A stretch of DNA of 64,000 nt from Doris montereyensis (GCA_037039925.1 JAXRKP010000701.1:37501-101500), one strand, 5' to 3'; shown: positions 50,201 to 61,855, counted from the stretch's first letter. Made by a program: numbers and translations. Notes: a model not told the origin generated them from the sequence alone.

Positions 50201-51530
50201 CAGACTCGGCGAAATGGGTAGCAGCTAGGTTCTATTCAGACTCGGCGAAATGGGTAGCAGGGTTCTAGGTTCTATTCAGACTCGGCGAAATGGGTAGCAG
50301 TTCTAGGTTCTATTCAGACTCGGCGCAGCTAATCTAGGTTCTATTCAGACTCGGCGGTAGCAGCTAGATTCTAGGTTCTATTCAGACTCGGCGAAATGGG
50401 TAGCAGCTTCTAGGTTCTATTCAGACTCGAAATGGGTAGCAGCTCTAGGTTCTATTCAGAAATGGGTAGCAGCTAGATCTAGGTTCTATTCAGGAAATTC
50501 TAGGTTCTATTCAGACTCGGCGAAATGGGTAGCAGCTAGATTCTAGGTTCTATTCAGACTCGGCGAAATGGGTAGCAGCTAGATCTAGGTTCTATTCAGA
50601 CTCGGCGAAAAATGGGTAGACTCGGCTAGGCTAGATCTAGGTTCTATTCAGACTCGGCGAAATGGGTAGCAGCTAGGTTCTAGGTTCTATTCAGACTCGG
50701 CGAAATGGGCTAGGTTCTATTCAGAGCGAAATGGGTAACAGCTAGATCTAGGTTCTATTCAGACTCGGCGAAATTAGCTAGGTTCTATTCAGAGAAATGG
50801 GTAGCAGCTAGGTTCTATTCAGACTCGGCGAAATGGGCTAGATCAGTTCTATTACTCGGCGAAATTCTAGGTTCTATTCAGACTCGGCGAAATGGCAGCT
50901 AGAGCTAGGCTAGGTTCTATTCAGACTCGGCGAAATGGGTAGCAGCTAGGTTCTATTCAGACTCGGCGAAATGGGTAGTTCTATTCAGACTAGAAATGGG
51001 TAGCAGCTAGATCTAGGTTCTATTCAGACTCGGCGAAATGGGGGATCTAGGTTCTAGCTCGGGAAATGGGTAGCTAGGTTCTATTCAGACTCGGCGAAAT
51101 GGGTAGCAGCTAGATCTAGGTTCTATTCAGACTCGGCGAAATGGGTAGCAGCTAGATCTAGGTTCTATTCAGACTCGGCGAAATGGGTCGGAAAGCAGCT
51201 AGATCTAGGTTCTATTCAGACTCGGCGAAATGGGTAGCAGCTAGATCTAGGTTCTATTCAGACTCGGCGAAATGGGTACTCGGCGAAAGCTAGATCTAGG
51301 TTCGGCGAAATGGGTAGCAGCTAGATCTAGGTTCTATTCAGACTCGGCGAAATGGGTAGCAGCTAGATCTAGGTTCTATTCAGACTCGGCGAAATGGGTA
51401 GCAGCAGTTCTAGGTTCTATTCAGACTCGGCGAAATGGGTCAGAGGTTCTAGGTTCTATTCAGACTCGGCGAAATGGCAGCTAGATCTAGGTTCTAGGTT
51501 CTATTCAGACTCGGCGAAAGTCAGGGCGGA
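50195..51530. repeat. minisatellite grown from SINE D middle segment, about 42 bp, about 30 irregular copies
   Basis: Units read cagactcggcgaaatgggta, gcagctagatctaggttc and tatt. The left edge is in the SINE body and the SINE 3' part resumes at 51530. Many units are truncated or fused, far more irregular than the neighbouring array. In the unexpanded SINE at 296-566 the body reads ctaggtctattcagactctg. Confidence 0.95.
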
Positions 51531-51625
51531 AATTCTAGGTTGTCGGGAAAGCCACGGCAAACTAGCACTCCATGCCGTATGCCTGTAACTATGATAAGAG
51601 ATCTGGACGCTACTCCTCATTACCA
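51530..51625 (+). mobile_element. SINE family D, 3' part
   Basis: It reads gggaaagccacggcaaact, then actccatgccgtatgcctg, matching the block after the expanded segment in the 47665 copy. With 50090-50200 it brackets the array. Confidence 0.8.
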
Positions 51626-52654
51626 TACGCTCAACTCTGAGTCTGGGACTTGCTTACACGTCACACGACCTTGACCTGAACATATTCAACCTTGAACCCA
51701 CTGGTCTAGCACAGCGCCAAGCAGTTATAGGCTTTACTAGATCTAGTACTAGTACTAGTACAACACATGCATAGTTATACGAGCTATTCATCATGTCGAG
51801 GCCAAAAGGCCTGCCTTCTCACCCAAAGAGATTTATTGTAGCTATGCCCTCGACACGATCGTATTTTCCACACTTATCAGCATCAGAACAAGATTAACGA
51901 CCTTTTGCCACATACTGACATACACCCCCCCCCCCCTAATAAAACGTTGTCAAGGGAGAGAATATAAAAATCATTACATTTCACCACCTTAACTCCCTTC
52001 ATTCTCTAGTGGTGACGTCAGTCTATGAGACGGGCGTTTAATTTTTTTTAATCTGATAAGAATGAATCGTGTAAAGAAACAAATGGTTAGACAATGGACA
52101 TGTTATAGTATAGACATTATAGAATAACAACTTGAAATAAACAGTGGAGCCCCCAATCCCATAGAGATAAAGGTGAGACGATTACAAAGGCACAAACTGA
52201 ACGGAAGAAGGAAAAAAGCTTCCGACAATTAAATAGATATCCCGGTAATCAAATACGCTTAAAACTAAAGAGAGTAGTGTGCAAAGTTCACAGCGCGCTC
52301 TCTTTCTGAGATCACCGCCACGGTGGACATGGTTACTCCAAAGAATCAAAACAAGAAGAGCTCTCTTTTCATGGCTAGGCGATGGAGTTCACGAGTTCAA
52401 AACTGTCCATTGGCTAGTGCCTAATGTTGTGTTGTATTTTCTTCTCCTCTTTCTCAGCCAGCACCAAATCAAGAACATCTGGGGGGCATTTGATAGGATT
52501 TTATTGTTTTATTTAACTTTGCCCTCCCTGAGTCCCCCTAGAGGTAGCTTTGCATCCACTATAGACACCGGGACACGCGTCGGCTTTATAGACCATCTGC
52601 TGCTTTTTGTTCTGTGTGGTTTCCCTTTTCTCGTGAAATAATCACATCTCTGTC
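51626..52654. other. no confident gene; CRE and C-run
   Basis: It holds a C-run at 51925-51935 and a tgacgtca palindrome at 52013-52020. A repeat A edge lies at about 52303-52335 (tgagatcaccgcca...). The frame at 52279-52641 has no domain or splice support. Confidence 0.45.
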
Positions 52655-52865
52655 CATTTCCATTCGCCTCACTCCCCCATAAGTGGTGATCTCAGGGTGA
52701 ATTAAGAGGAACCATCAATATGAAAGATGTCTGAAAGAGTGACACGCCTGAAGTAGGACCCTTTGGTAGTGTGTTTCATTTGAAATTCACCCCCGTCCAT
52801 CAAATGCGGTGATCGCAGGGTGAATTAAGAAGAAGCAGCAGCAGCGAGACGAAAGACAAGACATC
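52655..52865 (+). repeat. dispersed repeat A, two tandem partial copies
   Basis: First copy: cactcccccataagtggtga, ctcagggtgaattaagagg, gaagtaggacccttt. Second copy: gaaattcacccccgtccatc, gcggtgatcgcagggtgaat. Confidence 0.85.
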
Positions 52866-53282
52866 ATCGTATGTTATTGATCAGCATTATTTATATCATT
52901 ATCTTCTTGTTATAATGTAACTGAGAAAAACGGTGTGCCTATTTTTGACAACAAATCTCTTCAATCTTGAAACTTGATAAAAAAAAAAAAAGCCCACCTT
53001 GTGTTAATAAAGTAGGCCAAAGTACGACAGGGCAGGGAGGAGTCCTCAACAGGTTTGATTGGAGAGGATAAACCAAGTTCAAGGACATGACAAAAAAACG
53101 TGTTACCGCGACCCACTTTCTTTCACTTCTTCTTTCGGGAAGTGGACCTAACACCACTAACAGGAAGAAATCACAGGAAGGGAGGGGTTGGGGGGGGGGG
53201 GGGGGGGGGAATCAAGCCAAAACAAACAAACGAATTAGGCATTGTCATCCTCCTCGAAATTGCTGTCAAACGAATAAGAACC
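52866..53282. other. no recognised feature
   Basis: G-run at 53188-53208. No exon supported. Confidence 0.45.
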
Positions 53283-53428
53283 TTTGTGTTTGTTTCATTG
53301 ATATTTACCACATCCACCATTGTGGTGATCTCATGGTGAATTAAGAGGAAACAGCACAATAAAAGAAGTGAAAGAGTAAAATGAAAAAAGTAGGACCGAC
53401 CAGCACCGCCCGCCAACCGCCCACAGAA
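53283..53428 (+). repeat. dispersed repeat A
   Basis: Blocks: tgtttcattgatatttacca, tgtggtgatctcatggtgaa, aagtaggaccgaccagcacc. The next array starts at its 3' end. Confidence 0.88.
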
Positions 53429-53429
53429 A

Positions 53430-53700
53430 CTTTGTAACAACATCGCTTTGTAAACGACTTTTCAAAACAAATGAACTTTTAAGCGACTTTTCAAAACAAA
53501 TGAACTTTGTAACATCGCTTTGTAAATGACTTCTTAAAAAAACAATGAACTTTGTAACAACATCGCTACGTAAACGACTTTTTAACACAAATGAACTTCG
53601 TAACAACGTCGCTTTGTAAATGACTTCTTAAAACAAATGAACTTTGCAACAACATCGCTTTGTAAGCGACTTCTAAAATAAATAAACTTTGTAACAACTT
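53430..53700. repeat. minisatellite, about 46 bp, about 6 copies
   Basis: Units read gaactttgtaacaacatcgc, tttgtaaacgactt and ttcaaaacaaat. Confidence 0.92.
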
Positions 53701-53704
53701 GGCT

Positions 53705-53785
53705 TTGTTTGAAATTTACCCCAGCACCATTGCGGCGATGTCATGGTGACTTAGAGGAAACAGCAAGACGACAGACATCTGGCTC
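53705..53785 (+). repeat. dispersed repeat A, 5' part
   Basis: It reads tgaaatttaccccagcacca, ttgcggcgatgtcatggtga and aacagcaagacgacagacat, where the next array begins. Confidence 0.8.
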
Positions 53786-54470
53786 GAACGATACATACTC
53801 AAAAACCTTATCCAATGAAAACATCTGACTCAAATGATACACACTCAAAAAACCTTATCCAATGAAAACATCTGACTCAAATGATACATACTCAAAAACC
53901 TTATCCAATGAAAACATCTGACTCAAATGATACATACTCAAAAACCTTATCCAATGAAAACATCTGACTCAAATGATACACACTCAAAAACCTTATCCAA
54001 TGAAAACATCTGACTCAAATGATACACACTCAAAAACCTTATACAATGAAAACATGTGACTCAAATGATACAGACTCAAAAACCTTACCTAATGAAGACA
54101 TCTGACTCAAATGATACAGACTGAAAAACCGTATCATAGACATCTGGCTCAAATGATACAGATTAAAAAAACCTGATCTAATGAAGACATCTGGCTCAAA
54201 TGATACAGACTCAAAAAAACCTGATCTAATTAAGGCATTTGACTCACCATGATACAGACTCAAAAACTTTATCTAATGGAGGCATCTGGTTTACATGATA
54301 CAGACTCAAAAATCTTATCTAATGAAGACATCTGGTTTACATGATACAGACTCAAAAATCGTATCTAATGAAGACAGCTGACTCAAATAATACAGATTCC
54401 AAAACCTTATCTAATGAAGACATCAACATGATACAGATTCAAAAACCTTAACTTTAATGATGACATCTGG
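53785..54470. repeat. minisatellite, about 46 bp, about 15 copies
   Basis: Units read catctgactcaaatgataca, cactcaaaaaccttat and ccaatgaaaa. Left units are homogeneous; right units have ctaatgaagacatctgg and diverge progressively. Confidence 0.95.
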
Positions 54471-54519
54471 CTCAATGTTTCATTTTCGTCAACCGTGATA
54501 TTTTGACCACATTTACTTT

Positions 54520-54745
54520 GTGTCGTGAGTGGCTGAGCCGTTAAGCTGATGGACTGGGGATCATGAGGTCGCAAGTTTGAATCCTAGCAAAGTCAGGTTC
54601 GACGTTGTTTTCCTTGGGAAAGGCAATTAAGATGCATTTTCTCCACTCTACCCAGGTGAAAATGGGTACAAGCACTAGCTTGGGAGTAAAAACCTACAGC
54701 AGGCTAGCGTCCTGGCCAGGAGGTGAGTATTATGCTGTGAACTAA
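54520..54745 (+). mobile_element. tRNA-derived SINE, family C
   Basis: Head: gagtggctgagccgttaagc and gcaagtttgaatcc. Body: ccttgggaaaggcaattaag, agcttgggagtaaaaacct, gcgtcctggccaggaggtg. Confidence 0.88.
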
Positions 54746-55034
54746 GGATTTCATTTTTTAAAAAAATTCACCCTCCAACTCCAATACAATCTTTTCAAGG
54801 TCAATACAGACTCAGAACAACAACAAAAAACAACAAACCCATGATACTAATGACATTTTTTACGTACTGGTGGACAGCTATGTATGTTTATTAGGTGTTA
54901 CTTAAAATGTAAATCTACTTATTCCTACAAAGAAACAAAACTCTTTAAAATTACAATTGATGTAAAAGTATAAAATAATATGGATGCAATGAGAAAGAAA
55001 TAACCTGCTCTCTTTCACACTCAGTTTGCTTGTG
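54746..55034. other. AT-rich, nothing recognised
   Basis: No exon or element. Confidence 0.5.
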
Positions 55035-55145
55035 TGTGGTTTACTTTAAATGCAACCCATCCACCATTGTCGTGATCTCAGGGTAAATTAAGAGGAAACA
55101 GAAAGGAAAAAAGAGAAGTGAAAGATAGAAGTAGGACATGCCAGG
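55035..55145 (+). repeat. dispersed repeat A
   Basis: Blocks: gtggtttactttaaatgcaa, ccatccaccattgtcgtgat, ctcagggtaaattaagagg, gaagtaggacatgccag. Confidence 0.82.
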
Positions 55146-56143
55146 ATTTCACTTTGAGCATTACAATACGTTTGTGTGATTAGTACAAATGTTTCGGATG
55201 GCTTACCGTTGGCCATTTTATAAGACAAAAAATGTCTCCTTTACTTTCGTTGCATGTCATTTGATGACACAGGGAATACTTCTGTCACGGACAAGAAGTG
55301 GATAATTACAAACCTTAAACATTTCCCTGAAAGAGCGAATAAACTCCAAAAGTTTAACTTACATTACTTACAAAAGACAATCCATTTTTCCTTGATTCAA
55401 AAGAACTGCTTTGATTAATAGAATATAATTTGTTCAACGTCTGCCTGTGCGACCCTTGCTTTTATATTCAATAAGAGAAAAAAATACACCCATAAGCGGC
55501 GTAAGCCCTGGGCTTATGCTTCCAGTCACGCTATGCGCATGAGATAGAGAAAATAATACGCAATTTATGCCTAAATAACTCATATATCTTTTAAATGTGT
55601 TTTGTGTTCTTTTATTAATGTAAAAATGAAATTAAATTACACCTAGATCTAGATCTGTATCTGAATTGATTTTATGATGCTTAAGTTTTTCAGATACCAA
55701 ACTCTTTTACTTTCTAAAAAAATTTAAACAAAACTAGAAGCTACAAGAGAAATCTTACAACCTCCTAGATATAAATCAAAATATCACACCTACAACCGCT
55801 TACAAAAGTAGCCGATTAAAACCCTGTAAATTCAAAGAAAAAAAAAAGAGAACTAAAGATGAACTGTGTAAGCCATTGGACATGACCTATGAAGACAAAA
55901 AAGGAGTGCTTCCGTGATAGATAGATTAGATTTTAACTTTTCTCAACTACGACATATATTCTAATGATTGCCATCTATATTTCTTTCTCTTACAAGGAAT
56001 AGGCCTAGATCTAACAATAGTGTCTAGATCGAGCCCTGTGAGTCTAAATAATAGTTTAACTTATAAATATATCTCGGTTTATCTGCAATTTATATCAATA
56101 TATCTATAAAAATTATCTAGATTGTTTCTAGTTCGATAAGAAA
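55146..56143. other. AT-rich, one weak minus-strand exon candidate
   Basis: On the minus strand, 55281-55207 is flanked by acceptor cttgtccgtgacag and donor g|gtaagc. It is open in phase 0 for 25 codons (KYSLCHQMTCNESKGD...). It could be an upstream, possibly non-coding, exon of gene 1. Otherwise no feature. Confidence 0.3.
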
Positions 56144-56420
56144 ATGGGAAATATAGATCTAGCGAATGAAATTAAACACAATTTGATCAAATTGGTAATG
56201 GACCCCATTTTGTTTACATTGACAGAGACCAGTTTGGTTGCTTTTTTTTATCATTACGACGCCAATAACAGCGATGAAAAGGGGTCAAGAAATGTTACAG
56301 TCAAATCAGGAAATGGAGATCAAGCGTTGTAACACAGAGTTAGAAGAAAAGAAAAACTCTCTTCGTACACTTACACACCAAGTCAATTTATTACGTCGAC
56401 GAATGACATTAATTCGTTAA
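56144..56420 (+). CDS. candidate small membrane/coiled-coil protein, frame-broken
   Basis: An ATG in good context (gaaaatggg) starts MGNIDLANEIKHNLIKL..., then ILFTLTETSLVAFF. At a run of eight T (about 56241-56248) the frame that looks coding moves by one base. It continues ITAMKRGQEMLQSNQEMEIK and EELEEKK-like heptads to LLRRRMTLIR and a stop at 56418. That gives about 90 residues: a hydrophobic stretch, then a charged coiled coil. An aataaa follows the stop immediately. Family not recognised. The break may be a sequencing slip in the T-run or true decay. Confidence 0.35.
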
Positions 56421-56421
56421 C

Positions 56422-56427
56422 AATAAA
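56422..56427 (+). promoter_or_regulatory. polyadenylation signal aataaa
   Basis: It lies directly after the stop of the small plus-strand frame, which supports that orientation. Confidence 0.4.
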
Positions 56428-56450
56428 CAGGTTCTTTCAATGTAACTTAC

Positions 56451-56720
56451 CTTCCTCTGTCTGTTGACCATCACGAATTGTTTTCTCTGGGGTAAGAATC
56501 AGGAAATAAGTCAACGGGTCACACTGACAACACAATCGTGCCTTACCGTAAAGGTAAATCTACGGCGTTGGTTTGAGGTTTGAATCTAAATATAGACTAC
56601 AAGCTAGAAGCTGTTCTCTGTGTGTCGTTACGCCAGACCCGACACACGACAGGTAAGACAGGCGCGACATGCGACAAGGTTGTCAGTGACGCCATCTAGT
56701 GGACAGGTAACTAAACCGGA
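56451..56720 (-). promoter_or_regulatory. possible first (untranslated) exon and promoter of gene 1
   Basis: On the minus strand this CpG-richer, non-repetitive stretch ends in a near-perfect splice donor (gaggaag|gtaagt at 56450). It contains no long frame, as expected for a 5' untranslated exon. It lies upstream of gene 1 and about 5 kb from the start of gene 2, so the two genes would be divergent. The first intron would then be about 18.7 kb and carry most of the arrays between 38 and 55 kb. Linkage to gene 1 is inferred only from position and strand. Confidence 0.35.
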
Positions 56721-58159
56721 AACTATTTCGTCGAACGAAGCGAGATAACTCTGGAAATGTTTATGCGAATAATTTTGTATTTTCTCTGAAGCAGAGTCCA
56801 GATATCAAAATAAACAACCTTGCTACTACGCCTACGGTAGATAGAAAATAAAGGAACGTAAGATGGAGTTCAAAGTTAAAGCCTTTTAAAGATAACACCG
56901 AGATGTCAGGCATGTATTAACTTGATTCGAAGAGCTGTTCAATTTACTTAAAATGGATGTATATTATTTTAGAGCTAAATTCTAGCTGTATATCTCTACA
57001 TTTTTTAAATCCGTACGTGAATCTATCTTAGGATCTAAAATTAGGCTTAGGCTATCATCTAGTCTAGAATCAATCTAGATCCTCTAAATGCCTAAAACTG
57101 GGCCAACAAACCAAACCAGATATATGCATTCGCCTGAGGATACCATCTGATTGAAACTAAATCTAATAGAATCCAGGTTAGGTCACTAGAGAAACATCTA
57201 CAGATCTATTGTCTAGATATCTTCTAGTCTATACTATCTAAATTTACTATAAATTGTTTGGAAGTTGTTCTACATGTATCAAGATTTGAAGGTGTTGAAT
57301 TGACTAGATCTATCTAAATCAAACATACTCTACGAGATGCAAGTTAAGTAATTTTTAAAAAAATTGTCTCTTGGCTCATATTAGTCTAGATCTAGATCTA
57401 GATCTAGATATATCTATCTCTAAATAGCTTTGCTCTTAAAATGTAAAAGAAAAGATGAGCCCCAAAATACTGATTTAAATTCTTCTAGATAAATGCTATG
57501 TAACATTTCAAGGAAGAAATTATGTATGGAATGATTTGATGATCTGTTTCAACTGTTTACTTTTGATTTGAGAAACACAAAAAGAAGATTTGTTTTTGGA
57601 TGGACATAAGTGTCATTTAAGTATAAATTAAAAAGAAACAACCCAGCTTTTGTCACTAGCTTGCTTAGCCTACTTTGTCAATGATACAGACCTTAGTTCT
57701 TTGGGTAGTGTTGGTATTGTAATGTTTCAGGGAGGAGTTCCATAATCGAGCACATTTGCCTCAATTTAGATTAATTTTAATTGCTAGGGATCAAAGTTAA
57801 ATGATAGATAAACACAACAGATGTCAGAGATGCCAAACTAGATCTATCTTGAGATAGATCTATCATTAATTATGAAGTCAAATTTCCATGGCAATAACAC
57901 CTTCTTTGACACAAAAAATCCATCTAGAACTATAGCGAGTCAAGTCTAAAAACTACCAAACTCCAAACAGTGACCATTTTATTCTTTTTGTCACTGCTCT
58001 CAAATGTGACAGCTGTATGGATGAATTACCGAAAGGACCTTACCTTAGGGGCGGGATATTGGAGGTGTGTATACCACCAAACACAAACACGAAGAGTGCA
58101 AATGACATGTTTTACAACCCCATTATAAATAATCTTGCATCTAAGTCCCCAGATTGCAT
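56721..58159. other. AT-rich intergenic sequence rich in tagatc palindromes
   Basis: Runs such as tctagatctagatctagata near 57390-57410 are present. No gene recognised. Confidence 0.5.
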
Positions 58160-59175
58160 CAACCGTGATGGGCGATTTTAACAGCTCAGAAACATTATTT
58201 GACGCCATTCTAGATTTAATTTTGTGTATTGTAAAACATTCTTTAAAAATGTTCTTCACATTGGTGCCTCTGACCATAATGTACATGTTATTGTTATTAC
58301 CCAAGTATTGATGTGTTATCAAACAAACCAAACCAGTCCAAAAGTGTGTACAAGTTTTGAATGCGAGAGCGTTGAATGAACTGCAAAGTTGTTTTGATTG
58401 TACTGACTGGAGTGTGTTTGTGATAGCTACAAAAGTGTTGACGAATTGAATGACTGTGTCACTGAGTGTATTACGTTTTGTGTCAATAACCTTACCGAGA
58501 GGAAAGAAATTTTATGTTACCCAATAATAAATCCTGGGTCAGAAAAGATCTTTAAAGGTAACAAAGATGCCCTGAAAATTAAACAAAAAGAGCTTCTAAA
58601 AGATATTAAGAAAACTAACGAAAAAAGATGAAGCAGTGTTTTAGACATGGAAAAGTAAAAGAAACATGAACTGGTATTAAAAAAGTGACAAGCTATTCTA
58701 AAGGAAAGTCGTCTCTTCCAGAAAATTTAGACCTAAATGAATTAAACAAATTTTATTCCGTTTGATACAGCTGACTTTGGCAAGGAAATGACAGATGCAA
58801 AGATGTTACTGATGAAAGTAAAACTGTTGATGAATATTTAGAAATAAATGAAGATGAAACAAAACATGCATTTTAAAATATAAACATGAATAAGGCAAAG
58901 GGCCCAGATGGGGTGACTGGTAAAGTTTTAAAAACCTGCGCATCTCAATTATGTCAGATATATACTATAACATACTACTTTCAATTTGTCTTTTTTAGCA
59001 TCCTCAATTCCCAACCTTTGGAAAACTTCAAAAATTATTCCTGTACCCAAGAAAGACAGTGTTACTTCATTTAATTATTTAACATAATGAAATGTTTGGA
59101 AAGAATTATTCTAAACCATCTGAATAAAAGCAAATATTACCCTTTGTTGACCCTTTCCAATTTGCCTTTACAGTA
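58160..59175 (+). mobile_element. non-LTR retrotransposon (LINE) relic, endonuclease end to RT start
   Basis: The fragments are in order. GDFN is the APE-type endonuclease motif (58171-58182). ASDHNV is the last endonuclease motif, near 58263-58280. The linker has FDCTDWSVF (near 58396-58425) and ELNDCVTECITFCVNNL. The start of the reverse transcriptase reads NMNKAKGPDGVTGKVLK (58880-58935), then WKTSKIIPVPKKDS (59018-59060) and LLDPFQFAF (about 59140-59170). These match CR1/Jockey-like LINEs. Many frameshifts and stops are present, and the distance from GDFN to SDH is shortened, so it is dead. Confidence 0.88.
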
Positions 59176-59699
59176 GTGACCGCCTAAATGCCCGGTGATT
59201 GGAAGCAGACGAAACGGGCATTTAAGAAAGTAGGTCAGGGGCAACAATTTGAGGGTAGGCCTATTTCTGTGACGTTGGGTTTCCCTAGTGACTTGCCAAT
59301 TTCGTCCAGGATTTGAAGCTTCTTTTGAAAATCATTTCCTGATTTATTCTTTTTTCTTCAAGATGTAGATCTGTATGTAGCTGTGCAAAATTCAAGTTGT
59401 TACTATGGAGGCTAAGAGAAAAAGGACCTGATCCAATGCTTCCTCATTAAATGGCATAACCCACACTATAATCATGTAACTTATTTAATCATGAGACCTA
59501 TAACTTAAGTAATTATTATACAAATTTGGAGGGAAAAAACTGGATAAAGAAAAGCCTCATCCAATGGAACCAATGTGTGAATAAATTACACGAATCTTAC
59601 AACTCCTTCGATTCATAATCCTCATGTTAAAATTAAGACAACAGACAGACAAGAATAAAGATTCATAGCCAGATCGGTTGTTTTTGGATAAAGTCATCA
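59176..59699. other. insertion in LINE relic, origin unknown
   Basis: It starts with a small inverted repeat: taaatgcccg at 59185 and cgggcattta at 59215, with gacc and ggtc further out. The catalytic RT centre of the LINE is missing here. Confidence 0.5.
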
Positions 59700-60038
59700 G
59701 CTGTACGAAAAATTTAATGCGAGAAAAAGGGAAACGGGGAAACCATTACGCTCTTTAACGCTGAGGTAGTGAGTGCGCGGATGGGTTGACCGTCTCTCGC
59801 CATGAAGACCCGAAGTCACGTTGGATCGACCAATACGGCAATAAAACTGTTCACACCTTGTCCCTCGATCATGATAAGCGTCCGGTCTAAAGACGCCAGG
59901 TGATTGCATGCCACTTACGACATCAAGAGAGATATGTGGGCGGAGTCCGGAAGACTTCAATTTTAATTGCCCGATGACAAACTAGTGATCCAATTCCCAT
60001 TGGATGACGTGCTGTACATTGGGTGGAGTTATGAAGAG
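59700..60038 (+). mobile_element. dispersed element F, unexpanded copy
   Basis: Shares ctctttaacgctgaggta, ggttgaccgtctctcgcc, atgaagacccg, ataaaactgttcacac and gtgatccaattcccattgg-type blocks with 42165-42565. Where that copy has the 15-bp array, this one has a single caggtgattgcatgcc. Confidence 0.75.
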
Positions 60039-60039
60039 A

Positions 60040-60268
60040 AGGCTGTCTTTACTGTTATCGGTACTATCTGATTTGGATGCATCTGTTTTGCCAGATCCTT
60101 CCTTGGCGTCATTTTTTAGATCACGCAACAGGCTTGTCTTTTCCGATTTAATATCTGCATTTTTTTCTCCGGTTTCACTTGTAAAATCGTGAAGTTTCCT
60201 TGGAAAAACATTCCGTTCTAGGTTTGTTCGATCATAGTTGAAGATATATACTTTTATCTTTGATTAGA
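60040..60268 (-). other. open minus-strand stretch, possible exon fragment
   Basis: The minus strand is open for about 75 codons, reading KVYIFNYDRTNLERNVFPRK, then acidic, Ser/Lys-rich sequence (KNDAKEGSGKTDASKSDSTD) into the edge of element F. There is no ATG and no recognised domain. A stretch this long can arise by chance in a window of this size. Confidence 0.22.
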
Positions 60269-60289
60269 CCGAGGACCAAAAGTCAATAT

Positions 60290-60690
60290 GTCAAAGAGGA
60301 CAGTGAATCCACACCACAGGCTCGCTCAAAAGTCAAATGCAGGAAAAGCCATCTCCATTGAAACGTTAATGATACCAAGGAGATGATAATTGATTTCAGA
60401 AGGAAAAATAATGTAATCTCGCCCCTAGACATAAAAAATCAAACTATCGAACAAGTTTCTAATTACAAACATGTCAGAGTTACCATTGACGATAAACTCA
60501 ACTGGAAAGATTAAGTGAATGACATAAAAGCTAAAGCGAACATGCGCTTATATTTTATTTGGAAACTGAGTCAGTTCAATAGATTTATCAAAATGGCAGC
60601 TAGATTCACAACTGATATTAGTCTCATTGATGAAATCTTTGTTAGAAATACCCTTTCTTATAGTTAAATCAAGATCATGACGGGTTTATC
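60290..60690 (+). mobile_element. LINE relic, C-terminal reverse transcriptase part
   Basis: Fragments NDTKEMIIDFRRKNN (60366-60410), EQVSNYKHVRVTIDDKLNW (60450-60505) and KANMRLYFIWKLSQFN (60530-60580) match the region after the RT catalytic core of CR1/Jockey LINEs (family pattern: KTKEMxIDFR, YKYLGVTID, LxFLRKL). It is separated from the N-terminal part by about 1.1 kb of inserted DNA. Confidence 0.88.
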
Positions 60691-60766
60691 TCTATTAAGA
60701 CTTAAAGTGAAAGACACCTCAATTCCTTTTTACTGACAGGCAAAAGACTTATAATAAATAATACAA

Positions 60767-61014
<248 letters not shown>

Positions 61015-61689
61015 TGTGTGTGTGTGAATGAAAATTCTAAAGACAATTTGAAGACGAAACATGTTTTTGACCATAATTATTATTTATATTGGAAAATGTG
61101 ATACGATAAGTAATAACTTTTAAATGAAATTTTTATCTATTACTTTCTTTTTTAATAATATATATTATACATGCTGTGTGCATGAAAATGTTAATTGTTA
61201 TGTCTATTTACACAATTTATCTACTTCTACTTCTGTTCGTTTTTACACGTATGAAAACCAAATTTCCACCTGGGATGAATTAAATTATTTGAATTGAAAG
61301 GTTGCAGGTGGTGGTGTTGAGGAAGTGTCAGCCTTTAGAAAGCTAACAAAGTCAATCATTTAAGCTAGTGTAGAACATTTATACCAGCTGACCTATGACC
61401 CTCTGGTGATTGATTCTTTGTTGTTTTGATTGAAGTTACGTGTTAAAGTCTGTCATGTCACACGTGTGCTAGCAGCCGCCACTTTTAAAGCCAAAGCCTT
61501 CCCCCGTGCCTACCGACTTTCCTCCCCTCCCCCAAACTTAGAATTGGGGTTTTTTTCTTTTCTTGTTTTGTTTTTGGTTTCATGCAGGGTAGTTCCTATA
61601 GAATTTTGTCCTTTTTTTTGGTGTGTTTTAAATCTGTTTTTATACTTACATTGTCTTTAGACTTTAGATTGTAACATTGTAATAAACTG
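61015..61689. other. upstream region of gene 2
   Basis: AT-rich. No clear TATA box or initiator could be tied to gene 2. Confidence 0.4.
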
Positions 61690-61709
61690 GATATATATAT
61701 ATATATATT

Positions 61710-61797
<88 letters not shown>
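61690..61797. repeat. TA/TG microsatellite close to gene 2 start
   Basis: TA run with an internal tgtgtgtgtg stretch, ending about 58 bp before the ATG of gene 2. It lies in the likely 5' untranslated region or promoter. Confidence 0.97.
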
Positions 61798-61798
<1 letters not shown>

Positions 61799-61855
61799 TA
61801 TATCATTAACACACATCTGATCTCTTTCTACAACCCCTCTTGACACTTTTCAAGG

